NCBI GenBank assembly: GCA_964370375.1
Contig: CAYJIX010000100.1
Coordinates: 1 to 5,313, forward strand
Direction: 5' to 3'
DNA from: CAYJIX01 sp964370375
GTDB lineage: Bacteria; Desulfobacterota; Desulfovibrionia; Desulfovibrionales; Desulfovibrionaceae
DNA: 5,313 nucleotides
How positions within the stretch are numbered: the first letter of the stretch is position 1; the number at the start of each line of letters is the position of its first letter. Made by a program: the position numbers and the translations under genes. This document shows, in pieces, positions 1-5,313 of the stretch. A model generated the notes under the pieces. The model had not been told where the DNA came from. It worked only from the letters and a program-made list of their open reading frames with translations, and did no database searches.

Positions 1-40
1 TTATTCATATGTATCTATGTGGTAATGGGATTTGTACATC

Positions 41-60
41 GTTCATGATGAACATTTTTT
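41..60 (+). terminator. Weak possible terminator hairpin
   Basis: GTTC (41-44) pairs with GAAC (50-53) across a five-base loop; the full 13-base palindrome is GTTCATGATGAAC. It is followed by A and six T residues. The stem is only four usable pairs and AT-rich, so this is at best a weak terminator for a rightward gene left of the window. It could equally be chance. Confidence 0.2.
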
Positions 61-67
61 CACACCG

Positions 68-105
68 GCCAAAGGGCATGTGTTCGATTCGCGCCAGCCG
101 CGCCA
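68..105 (+). other. tRNA 3'-half remnant, candidate att site of an integrated element
   Basis: This segment has the geometry of the 3' half of a tRNA. It reads as anticodon-stem 3' arm GCCAA (68-72), five-base variable loop AGGGC (73-77), T-stem ATGTG (78-82), T-loop TTCGATT (83-89) with the invariant G53, T54, T55, C56, A58 and C61 positions, T-stem 3' arm CGCGC (90-94), acceptor arm CAGCCGC (95-101), discriminator G and encoded CCA (103-105). The 5' half is missing: the needed acceptor partner GCGGCTG is absent upstream, and nothing before 68 pairs with GCCAA or supplies a D-arm. The T-stem pairs poorly (two G-T wobbles and one A-C mismatch); an original GCGCG arm would need three GC-to-AT transitions to become ATGTG, which suggests decay. 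GCCAA plus AGGNC resembles arginine tRNAs, but the identity is not secure. Inference: leftover 3' tRNA duplication at the end of an integrated element. Confidence 0.55.
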
Positions 106-115
106 AGAAAATTAG

Positions 116-150
116 AAGCCCTTACGTTATGGTAACGTGAGGGCTTTTTT
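116..150 (+). terminator. Strong Rho-independent terminator
   Basis: A 14-bp stem (116-129 with 133-146) contains one T-G wobble and closes a three-base TGG loop. It runs straight into a T tract (145-150, then GTTT). It begins 10 bases after the CCA of the tRNA remnant, so it is well placed as the original terminator of that tRNA gene. On the opposite strand the hairpin is followed by CTAATTTTC, a poorer tail, so it may also stop leftward transcription from the hydrolase gene. Confidence 0.85.
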
Positions 151-166
151 GTTTGAGGAGTATAGC

Positions 167-374
167 CTAAATTTGTCTACCGTCATTGCTCAATGGCAAA
201 GCTTCATCCATAGCACGAGCTAGTTCCCCTCATCCATTTCAAAAGGCCTAGCAAGCATCGCTACAGTTGAAAAAAGCGGTTCACGTTGTCCAAATTCTAG
301 TTGACTTCACCTTCAGGATCATAACAGGCAACGGTTAAACGTTTGGCGTAGTATATGCCTGCATGCTCCCAGTT
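167..374 (-). pseudogene. Frameshifted C-terminal remnant of an unidentified protein gene
   Basis: Three consecutive stretches in different minus-strand frames join into one protein-like C-terminus of about 68 codons. The first (374-300) reads NWEHAGIYYAKRLTVACYDP and continues EGEVN, then hits TAG. One frame over (297-229) it resumes with EFGQREPLF and STVAMLARPFEMDE. After another one-base slip at 227-228 it continues as ELARAMDEALPLSNDGRQI (226-170) to TAG at 167-169. Each junction is explained by a single-base deletion, for example a lost base between AAC and TAGAA that would restore N-L-E-F. No start codon or 5' part is present: the first codon directly follows the hydrolase stop codon, in the same frame. 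I do not recognise the family. The protein-like composition across all three frames is the main evidence; 25-codon open stretches can also occur by chance. Confidence 0.4.
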
Positions 375-1490
375 TTATTTTACATTTTTCCACCACTGCT
401 CAAAGGTTTGTTTTGGATTGTCAAGGTCAATGGCTTCACCAATAAGTGGGGTTAACAGTTTGTAATTTTTACCCTGGCTTGCTTTCGTTAATTCTTCAAG
501 CGGCATTTTCCAATCATGTAAAGCGATGGCAAATTTACTGTTATGAGCCGGGAACACCCGCTTTGCTCCAATTTCTTCGGCTGCCTTGGCGGCATGTTCT
601 GGCAAAAAGTGAATGTGCGGCCAACCTAGAGGGTTAAATTGTCCTACATCCAAAATGGCTAGATCAAAATCGTTAAATTTTTCAGCAATTTTTGCAATGT
701 GGCTCCCATAACCAGTGTCAGAGCTGTAATAGATTTTTGCCGAAGGAGAAATAAGAGCCATACCAGCCCAAAGCGTTTTATTGCGCGATTTTAGGCGAGA
801 GGAATAATGGCGAGAAGGCGTGATGGTTAATTCAATCCCATTTTTTAGGGATAGGCTGTCAAACCAGTCCCCTTCCCAAATATCTTCAGGGGCATAGCCC
901 CAAAGCTCAAAATATGCTCCAAGACCAAGAGTCGTTATGACTTTATCAACCTTGCCGCGCAAAGCAAGCATGGTTTCGTACTCTAAATGGTCGTAATGGT
1001 CGTGTGAAATAAAAACATAATCAATGGGCGGCATATCGTCCAAAGAATAAATGACAGAGCCCTCAAAAGCCCTATTAATAAATGAAAAAGGGCCTGCATA
1101 GTCTAAAAATACCGGATCAACCAACATGCGCATGCCATCAAGCTGAATAAAAAAGGAAGAATGCCCTAGGGGGATAACTACATTACTTTTAGGATCAAGG
1201 GCTTTTAGATCGGTTTTTGCGGTTGGTATTGGTTCATTTGGGACACGCGCACCGTCTTTTGCAACGTGGATATTGTACATACGCACAAAAAAATTCTCTT
1301 TGACCAAATTTGTAGGTTCGGGGTCAGCGTTTACAAAAGCCCCGTTCTTATAATTGGGGGATTTCTCAATACGAGCAAGGCGTTGTCCTTTTGGGTCAAC
1401 ACCAAAACGTGGATGATTGAATTCGTAATACAAAAAGATACCGCTAAGTAGTAAAAGGACAAGAAACACAAAACTTTTTTTACCAAACAT
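375..1490 (-). CDS. Membrane-anchored MBL-fold hydrolase, NAPE-PLD-like
   Basis: A 371-residue metallo-beta-lactamase-fold enzyme. Residues 6-22 form a hydrophobic segment after MFGKK, with no lipobox and no clear cleavage site, so a signal anchor facing the periplasm is likely. Residues 109-128 (GHSSFFIQ, then MLVDPVF) give the opening strands of the fold. Metal ligands are visible as SHDHYDH (H163, H165, D167, H168), H228 in SRHYSSR, D258 in SSDTGYG and H316 in PAHN. Their spacing closely follows N-acyl-phosphatidylethanolamine phospholipase D, and UlaG/RomA-type bacterial proteins share this architecture. A phosphodiesterase acting on a lipid or other phosphoester is the family-based guess; the substrate cannot be read from sequence. 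The start is supported by GAGGA (1496-1500) five bases upstream, and TATACT (1506-1511) could be a -10 box, though no good -35 is visible. It is the last intact gene leftward and is AT-rich compared with the serine dehydratase gene. Confidence 0.9.
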   Translation of the reverse strand: MFGKKSFVFLVLLLLSGIFLYYEFNHPRFGVDPKGQRLARIEKSPNYKNGAFVNADPEPTNLVKENFFVRMYNIHVAKDGARVPNEPIPTAKTDLKALDPKSNVVIPLGHSSFFIQLDGMRMLVDPVFLDYAGPFSFINRAFEGSVIYSLDDMPPIDYVFISHDHYDHLEYETMLALRGKVDKVITTLGLGAYFELWGYAPEDIWEGDWFDSLSLKNGIELTITPSRHYSSRLKSRNKTLWAGMALISPSAKIYYSSDTGYGSHIAKIAEKFNDFDLAILDVGQFNPLGWPHIHFLPEHAAKAAEEIGAKRVFPAHNSKFAIALHDWKMPLEELTKASQGKNYKLLTPLIGEAIDLDNPKQTFEQWWKNVK

Positions 1491-1567
1491 AAAAATCCTC
1501 GTACTAGTATAGCTGTGTTAAAATAGGTAAATTAAAAATATCACAAAAAATAAAAATTTTCTTTGAG

Positions 1568-2218
1568 TTATTCACATTCGTTATATGTAACGCCGTGTTG
1601 AGTAAGAAGTCCTTTTATGCGTTTAATTTCAGCAAGGGTTTCTGTTTGTTCTGAAACTTCTTGTGGTAAATGGCAGGGGAGGATTTTTTCAAGTATTCCA
1701 TGTTTACGCACAACCGATCCTTCGTTGCAATCATGGCCAAAACCACAAGTGTAGCATTGATTGTACTGATAAACCTGCATTTTTCCAATACATTGTATTT
1801 GATTGTACGTAAACATTTTTTCAATATAAGCAGCAACAGGGTCTTTATCTTCCTTTTTTTCACACGTAGTTACAATCAAACCTAACTTGTCTTTGAGGGT
1901 ATAAGAGCTTCTATGTCTGAAAGAAAAGGTTCTTTCAAGGGTCGCATGTGCAAGAGCGTTGACCATGCCAAAATAGTTCGGCGCGCCAAAGATAATAACA
2001 TCGGCATGTTGCATTTTTTTACCAATATCTGTCCAATCGTCTTTCACTTTGCAGATATTGTCTTTTGCACAAGCGGTGCACGCAATGCAGCCGTTTATTT
2101 TTTTATTTGCAAGTGATATGACTTCGTAATCGCTTGTACAATTTGCTAAAATTTCTTGGATAGCCCCCTGTGTCATTCTGTTTTTACGCGGACTGCCACT
2201 AATAGCTAGGATTTTCAT
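1568..2218 (-). CDS. Isf-type iron-sulfur flavoprotein / NAD(P)H-dependent FMN reductase family
   Basis: A 216-residue flavodoxin-fold protein. The N-terminus MKILAISGSPRKNRMT is the FMN phosphate-binding loop of the NADPH-dependent FMN reductase family, and APNYFGMVNALAHATLER (79-96) is the second conserved flavin and dimer-interface region. C44, C47, C50 and C56 make the compact CX2CX2CX5C cluster known from the archaeal iron-sulfur flavoprotein Isf, where it binds a 4Fe-4S centre passing electrons to FMN. A second motif, CYTCGFGHDC (C155, C158, C164), could bind metal or form disulfides. Expected role: cytoplasmic electron transfer, possibly O2/H2O2 detoxification or reduction of small acceptors; the specific partner is unknown. 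AAGGGA (2227-2232) lies eight bases before the ATG. It follows the serine dehydratase gene by 63 bp with no clear terminator between, so co-transcription is possible. Confidence 0.87.
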   Translation of the reverse strand: MKILAISGSPRKNRMTQGAIQEILANCTSDYEVISLANKKINGCIACTACAKDNICKVKDDWTDIGKKMQHADVIIFGAPNYFGMVNALAHATLERTFSFRHRSSYTLKDKLGLIVTTCEKKEDKDPVAAYIEKMFTYNQIQCIGKMQVYQYNQCYTCGFGHDCNEGSVVRKHGILEKILPCHLPQEVSEQTETLAEIKRIKGLLTQHGVTYNECE

Positions 2219-2281
2219 TTGTCCATTCCCTTTTGTAGAACAAGCTTTTCAAATAAACGTCATGCTGCCTTGGTATCATCA

Positions 2282-3652
2282 TCAACATTCAACAACGCTT
2301 ACAGCTAGGCCCCCCAATGACGTTTCTTTGAGGGTATCGCTCATTTTACGGCCTGTATCAGCCATGGCACTGATGACAGCGTCTAAGGTAACACGTTGTG
2401 AGTGCACATTCATGCAGCGAGTGATGAGCGCCGCATTGTAGGCTTTGACTGCGCCCACGGCGTTGCGCTCAATACACGGGATTTGCACATAACCTTGCAC
2501 GGGATCGCAGGTTAAGCCAAGGTGGTGTTCCAAGGCTACTTCTGCTGCATTTTCAACTCCTTGTGGCGAGCTCCCCCGCGCATTGGCGTAAAGGGCTGCG
2601 GCCATGGCAGAGGCAACGCCCACTTCGCCTTGGCAGCCAACTTCTGCCCCTGCAATGCTGGCATTGTGTTTTGCCAAAAAGCCCACTGCCGCAGCTGCCA
2701 AAATGCCTTCACGCAACGCGCGATCGCCAAAATTTTGTTCGTGGCGCATGGCGTAAACAAGGGCCGGCAATACCCCCGCAGCACCGCAAGTGGGCGCGGT
2801 AACAATAACACCTCCTGAAGCGTTTTCTTCAGCAGTGGCAAAGGCATAGGCATTAAGGCTTGCCAAAAAACGGTCAACAGGGCTGGATTGCTGCTTAGCT
2901 TTTGTATAAAGGGTATAGGCTTTTCGTTCAACGTTCAGGGGGCCCGGCAAAACGCCTTCTGTATCAAGGCCGCGGCGCACGGCAGCTTCCATAAAGTTGA
3001 GCAAACGGTCAAGTTCATGCACAATGGTGGGGCGCGAATTGCCTGTTAATGCCATTTCGTTGTGCAAAATGATATCATGCAGGCCAAGGCCTGTTTCGTG
3101 CATCAAATTTTTAAGTTCAGCCATATTGCTGTATTTATAGGCCACTTCTCCGTATTCCGGTGCCGTAAAGTTTTTCCATTGAATAAAGCCGCCGCCCACA
3201 GAATAGTACTCGCGATCAAACAGACTGTGTCCGTCATGATCCATCAAGGCCATGGTAAAGGTGTTGCTGTATGGAAAATTGTGCACCACAGCATCGCAAA
3301 TAACATCATGTATACTCACCGCAATTTCGATACCTTCACCCAAAAGTGTTGTGCGCAAGGTTTTAGGGTTAAGCGCAAGGTCGTGAAGCAGGGAAGGGGG
3401 GCAGTCTTCAGGTGCCGTTCCAAGGAGCCCGGCAACAAGGGCAGCAGAGGTGCCATGTCCTTCACCTGTGGCACTTAATGAGCCAAAAAGGCGTACTTCA
3501 AAACGACTGGCTCGGCGTTTAGCCTCTAAAGGGAGATCGCGACACAGCCGTACAAAGTCAAATCCTGCTTTCATGGGGCCCATGGTATGAGAGCTGGAAG
3601 GCCCGGGGCCTGTTTTGAAAAAATCAAACAAGGGCGTGGTGATGTGCTGCAT
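2282..3652 (-). CDS. sdaA: L-serine ammonia-lyase (L-serine dehydratase), Fe-S dependent, single chain
   Basis: Converts L-serine to pyruvate and ammonia in the cytoplasm using a 4Fe-4S cluster instead of PLP. Numbered from the upstream ATG at 3658 the protein has 458 residues, the usual length for the one-chain type. GPGPSSSHTMGPMKAG (17-32) is the family hallmark of the N-terminal beta domain, and the catalytic alpha domain begins around residue 250. Cluster cysteines are C342 (GAEVGCQGEVG), C384 (LTCDPVQGY) and C395 (IPCIERNAVGA). The last residue is C458, matching the C-terminal cysteine that enters the active site as an extra iron ligand in the Legionella enzyme. Two ATGs are possible: AAGGAG (3660-3665) is one base from the first (3658) but seven from the second (3652), so I chose 3652, which drops two residues. 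The gene is more GC-rich than the two genes downstream and supports growth on serine or its detoxification. Confidence 0.95.
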   Translation of the reverse strand: MQHITTPLFDFFKTGPGPSSSHTMGPMKAGFDFVRLCRDLPLEAKRRASRFEVRLFGSLSATGEGHGTSAALVAGLLGTAPEDCPPSLLHDLALNPKTLRTTLLGEGIEIAVSIHDVICDAVVHNFPYSNTFTMALMDHDGHSLFDREYYSVGGGFIQWKNFTAPEYGEVAYKYSNMAELKNLMHETGLGLHDIILHNEMALTGNSRPTIVHELDRLLNFMEAAVRRGLDTEGVLPGPLNVERKAYTLYTKAKQQSSPVDRFLASLNAYAFATAEENASGGVIVTAPTCGAAGVLPALVYAMRHEQNFGDRALREGILAAAAVGFLAKHNASIAGAEVGCQGEVGVASAMAAALYANARGSSPQGVENAAEVALEHHLGLTCDPVQGYVQIPCIERNAVGAVKAYNAALITRCMNVHSQRVTLDAVISAMADTGRKMSDTLKETSLGGLAVSVVEC

Positions 3653-3659
3653 GGTCATT

Positions 3660-3665
3660 CTCCTT
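3660..3665 (-). promoter_or_regulatory. Ribosome binding site that decides the sdaA start
   Basis: AAGGAG on the minus strand. It is one base from the ATG at 3658, too close for normal initiation, and seven bases from the in-frame ATG at 3652, which is ideal. This favours translation beginning at Met3 of the longer reading. Confidence 0.65.
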
Positions 3666-3885
3666 CAACAGCTATTCAACGTGGATTTTTTGAACAGGAT
3701 AAAAGCAGTTTATGACAAATGCGTATAAATAGAAAGGGTATTTGAAAGGTTTTTTTGTGCAACGCAGCGTGGGCCGGCACTGCTTTTGTTCGGTACGTCA
3801 GGGTATGTGAACTAGCGTTACTTTTTTTGAAAAAGGCATGCCAAGGCACATTTTGAGCAGCGATTAGACTAGGGATATTGGAATG

Positions 3886-4905
3886 TTATTTTTTGTTGTC
3901 AGGCGCACTTTTTGTATCAGCCAATTGTTTAAAGACAAAAATTTCAACATTTTTGCCATCAACACAAGACATGGGAAATTCGGCACGGGCCATGTGCTTG
4001 TGACCTCCTGCTGTGCCTAAATGGCCCAATTGTTTCATGGCAAGTTCGCCCACATCACTGTAGCTGTCGTTGCCTCTAAAGACGACTACCACAATAGCGT
4101 CTTCTTCTTTTGTGCCTTTAGGGTGATGCACACCGCAAACAGCAATCCATTTCAGCCCATGAACACGGGTAAAAAAGTCAGCGATAACAACTAAAATATC
4201 CGTGTTTTCCACAAGTCCAAGGAAGGTATACTGTCCGCGTCCACAAGGATGGAGCGAAGTAAAAGCGTGCGAAAAAAATTTGAGCCAATCTGGCAGGTAC
4301 TCACTGCGCATGATGTTTGTAAGGTGGATCGGGTTGGCGTATTTTGCAAGGTATTGATAGGCACGCATGTCTTGTTCTGTTGCATTACGCGTAAAGGAGG
4401 CAGTGTCTGTGCGGATACCGTATTGCAAAGCTGTGGCAAGAAGTGCGCCTGGGATGATGCGCAAGGCGCGCAAATATTCGGTGAACATGGTGCTAGTTGC
4501 GCCCATGGACGGTGTAATGTCTGTGTAGGGAGCTTGTGCAGGATTGTTTTCCACAGTTGGGTGGTGGTCAATAATAATGGAAAAATCAATGTCCTGAAAC
4601 TGGATGTTGTGGTGTGGTTGTGAGTCCACAATGGCAAATTTATCAAATTGTTGCACAAGCTCTTTTTGCATGGGCACCATGGGGATACGCAGATAGCGTA
4701 TCATGGCCAAATTGTCAGGCCGTGTGATGTTGTTGGTACGGGCAATAACAACTTTACCGGTACGCCGTGCCATAATTCGTTTAAGGGCCATGGCAGAGGC
4801 CATGGCGTCAGGATCAGCTGTAATAAGGATAAGCCAATTGTCGTCTTTTGAAAAAAGTTTCAACAATTCAGATATCTTTTGCCGATGTTTTGTGCGAAAT
4901 GGCAT
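3886..4905 (-). CDS. DHH/DHHA1 family phosphoesterase (NrnA/RecJ-like)
   Basis: A 339-residue cytoplasmic phosphoesterase with the metal motifs of the DHH superfamily in order: ITADPDAMAS (28-37, D31 and D33), AIVDSQP (91-97, D94), IIDHHPT (111-117, the DHH signature) and GIRTDTASF (163-171, D167). The C-terminal DHHA1 domain ends with GHLGTAGGHKHMARAEF (294-310), containing the GGH substrate-binding loop. Length and order match NrnA-like enzymes, which degrade nanoRNA, pAp or cyclic-dinucleotide products; the actual substrate is unproven. The first motif lacks the leading histidine of classical HxxPDxDA versions, but the two metal-binding aspartates are kept. The upstream in-frame stop TAA lies five codons before the ATG, so the start cannot be longer. 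No good Shine-Dalgarno is visible (only GTGGTACGTT before ATG), suggesting weak or otherwise assisted initiation. It is separated from sdaA by 233 bp and is probably its own transcription unit. Confidence 0.92.
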   Translation of the reverse strand: MPFRTKHRQKISELLKLFSKDDNWLILITADPDAMASAMALKRIMARRTGKVVIARTNNITRPDNLAMIRYLRIPMVPMQKELVQQFDKFAIVDSQPHHNIQFQDIDFSIIIDHHPTVENNPAQAPYTDITPSMGATSTMFTEYLRALRIIPGALLATALQYGIRTDTASFTRNATEQDMRAYQYLAKYANPIHLTNIMRSEYLPDWLKFFSHAFTSLHPCGRGQYTFLGLVENTDILVVIADFFTRVHGLKWIAVCGVHHPKGTKEEDAIVVVVFRGNDSYSDVGELAMKQLGHLGTAGGHKHMARAEFPMSCVDGKNVEIFVFKQLADTKSAPDNKK

Positions 4906-4971
4906 AACGTACCACGTTGTTTAGGGGTTGTGTCACGGATTTGTTTTTGCCACGCTAGGACATTTGCTTGT

Positions 4972-5000
4972 ATTGTGCGGAAGGCGCGCGCTGTCGTCAA
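4972..5000 (-). promoter_or_regulatory. Sigma-70-like promoter for the DHH phosphoesterase gene
   Basis: On the minus strand, TTGACG (4995-5000, five of six matches to TTGACA) is followed after exactly 17 bases by CACAAT (4972-4977, four of six matches to TATAAT). Transcription would begin near 4965, giving a leader of about 60 bases before the ATG at 4905. The -10 box is imperfect, but the spacing and position are good and no better candidate lies closer to the gene. Confidence 0.45.
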
Positions 5001-5165
5001 CCTTTATATATAAAAAAGGGGGATGCTTGTTTATAAAACATTCTTTTCTTTCATGCAATGAGATGTATGATGTGAAGCAGTGATTATGCCTTTTTCCCTT
5101 TTTCCTTCCCTTTGCAGAATATGATACTTGCAGGCTGCGCCAACGCGTTTTGCCCATAAGCTGAG

Positions 5166-5247
5166 ACCTCTGCATGATTACCTTTTCTGCAATTTTGTAG
5201 AAACTAAAAGCGCAGACCGCTTAACAACAAAATATATGTGCAGAGGT
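5166..5247. other. Foldable 82-nt segment, three-way-junction-like; possible structured RNA or small inverted-repeat element
   Basis: A perfect 9-bp inverted repeat, ACCTCTGCA (5166-5174) and TGCAGAGGT (5239-5247), encloses two smaller hairpins: TTCTGCA / TGTAGAA (5185-5191 with 5196-5202, one G-T wobble, loop ATTT) and AAGCG / CGCTT (5208-5212 with 5218-5222, loop CAGAC). Together they form a closing helix with two arms. On the minus strand an ATG at 5173-5175 with AAAGG five bases before it falls inside the fold. No known riboswitch or RNA family core was recognised, and no target-site duplication flanks the repeat. The strand of any transcript is unknown. Confidence 0.35.
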
Positions 5248-5313
5248 AAAAGACACAAAAATCAATCGCTTGCGTTGCTCTCTGTATCCGTAACACTCGT
5301 TCCTTGTGTATCT

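Larger units (their letters stand above)
4906..5313. other. Intergenic stretch with no convincing gene
   Basis: These 408 bases up to the window edge contain no recognisable protein or known RNA family. They hold a promoter-like pair for the DHH gene (4972-5000), an AT-rich block with CCTTT-ATATATA-AAAAAGG (about 5001-5019), an AAGGGAAAAAGG purine run on the minus strand (5089-5100), and a foldable segment at 5166-5247. An 80-codon minus-strand frame (5175-4933) is open, but it has no recognisable motif and runs over the promoter, so I do not call it a gene. Confidence 0.6.

Noticed and set aside
59..105. Complete tRNA-Val (CAC in TTCACAC) or tRNA-Glu (TTC in TTTTCAC) reading
   Set aside because: Either reading makes the variable region too long by two to four bases, and the bases before the loop (ATTTT) do not pair with the 3' stem. 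Only the 3' half fits canonical spacing.
375..1490. Readthrough of the hydrolase TAA into the in-frame remnant at 374-300
   Set aside because: The hydrolase already has a normal family-length C-terminus. The frame closes after 25 codons, and frame agreement has a one-in-three chance.
3659..3780. Sigma-54 or sigma-70 promoter for sdaA in its 5' gap
   Set aside because: GG and GC elements are wrongly spaced for sigma-54, and no pair of -35/-10 boxes with 16-18 base spacing is convincing.
3764..3790. Hairpin GCAGCG/CACTGC followed by TTTTGTT as a plus-strand terminator
   Set aside because: The plus-strand stem has a C-A mismatch and an eight-base loop, and no plus-strand gene ends here. On the minus strand it pairs better but is followed by A residues, not T.
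3823..3850. TGCCTTGGCATGCC followed by TTTTT on the minus strand as a terminator for the DHH gene
   Set aside because: The possible stems leave a loop of two bases or none, so no stable hairpin forms.
4933..5175. An 80-codon minus-strand open frame upstream of the DHH gene, with AAAGG five bases before its ATG
   Set aside because: Its product is basic, with no recognisable motif or protein-like pattern. It starts inside a foldable repeat and runs over the best promoter candidate for the DHH gene.
5185..5202. Resemblance of minus-strand TTTCTACAAAATTGCAGAAA to a Cas12a CRISPR repeat hairpin
   Set aside because: Single copy, no spacers or second repeat, and the stem differs from the conserved TCTAC/GTAGA form.

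Overview
The window looks like chromosomal DNA from an anaerobic, Gram-negative-type bacterium. The support is an oxygen-sensitive Fe-S serine dehydratase, an Isf-type iron-sulfur flavoprotein, and a DHH phosphoesterase whose ADPDAMASAMALKRI motif resembles sulfate-reducer (Desulfovibrionaceae) versions as I remember them. Overall GC looks moderate, by eye in the mid-40s percent. The Desulfovibrionaceae placement is an inference with low to moderate confidence.

Layout: all four clear genes lie on the minus strand and read right to left. From the right these are a 408-bp stretch with no convincing gene (5313-4906) that holds a plausible promoter and a foldable 82-nt segment; a DHH/DHHA1 phosphoesterase (4905-3886); a 233-bp gap; a single-chain Fe-S L-serine ammonia-lyase (3652 or 3658 to 2282); a 63-bp gap; an iron-sulfur flavoprotein (2218-1568); a 77-bp gap; and an anchored, NAPE-PLD-like metallo-beta-lactamase-fold hydrolase (1490-375). 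Left of that are a frameshifted gene remnant (374-167), a strong intrinsic terminator (116-150), and a tRNA 3' half without its 5' half (about 68-105).

The left edge is the most unusual part. A plus-strand tRNA 3' half with an encoded CCA, followed after 10 bases by a terminator but with no matching 5' half upstream, is what remains at the far end of an element that integrated into a tRNA gene. If so, DNA left of about position 60 belongs to that element, and the decayed gene and the AT-rich hydrolase and flavoprotein genes lie on the chromosomal side of the scar.

How the genes work together: serine dehydratase makes pyruvate and ammonia from serine, and the flavoprotein next to it could act in anaerobic electron transfer or oxidative protection. 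No shared pathway ties in the DHH enzyme (probable nucleotide or short-oligonucleotide turnover) or the MBL hydrolase. The set looks like ordinary housekeeping and accessory genes, not a multi-gene defence or biosynthetic system.
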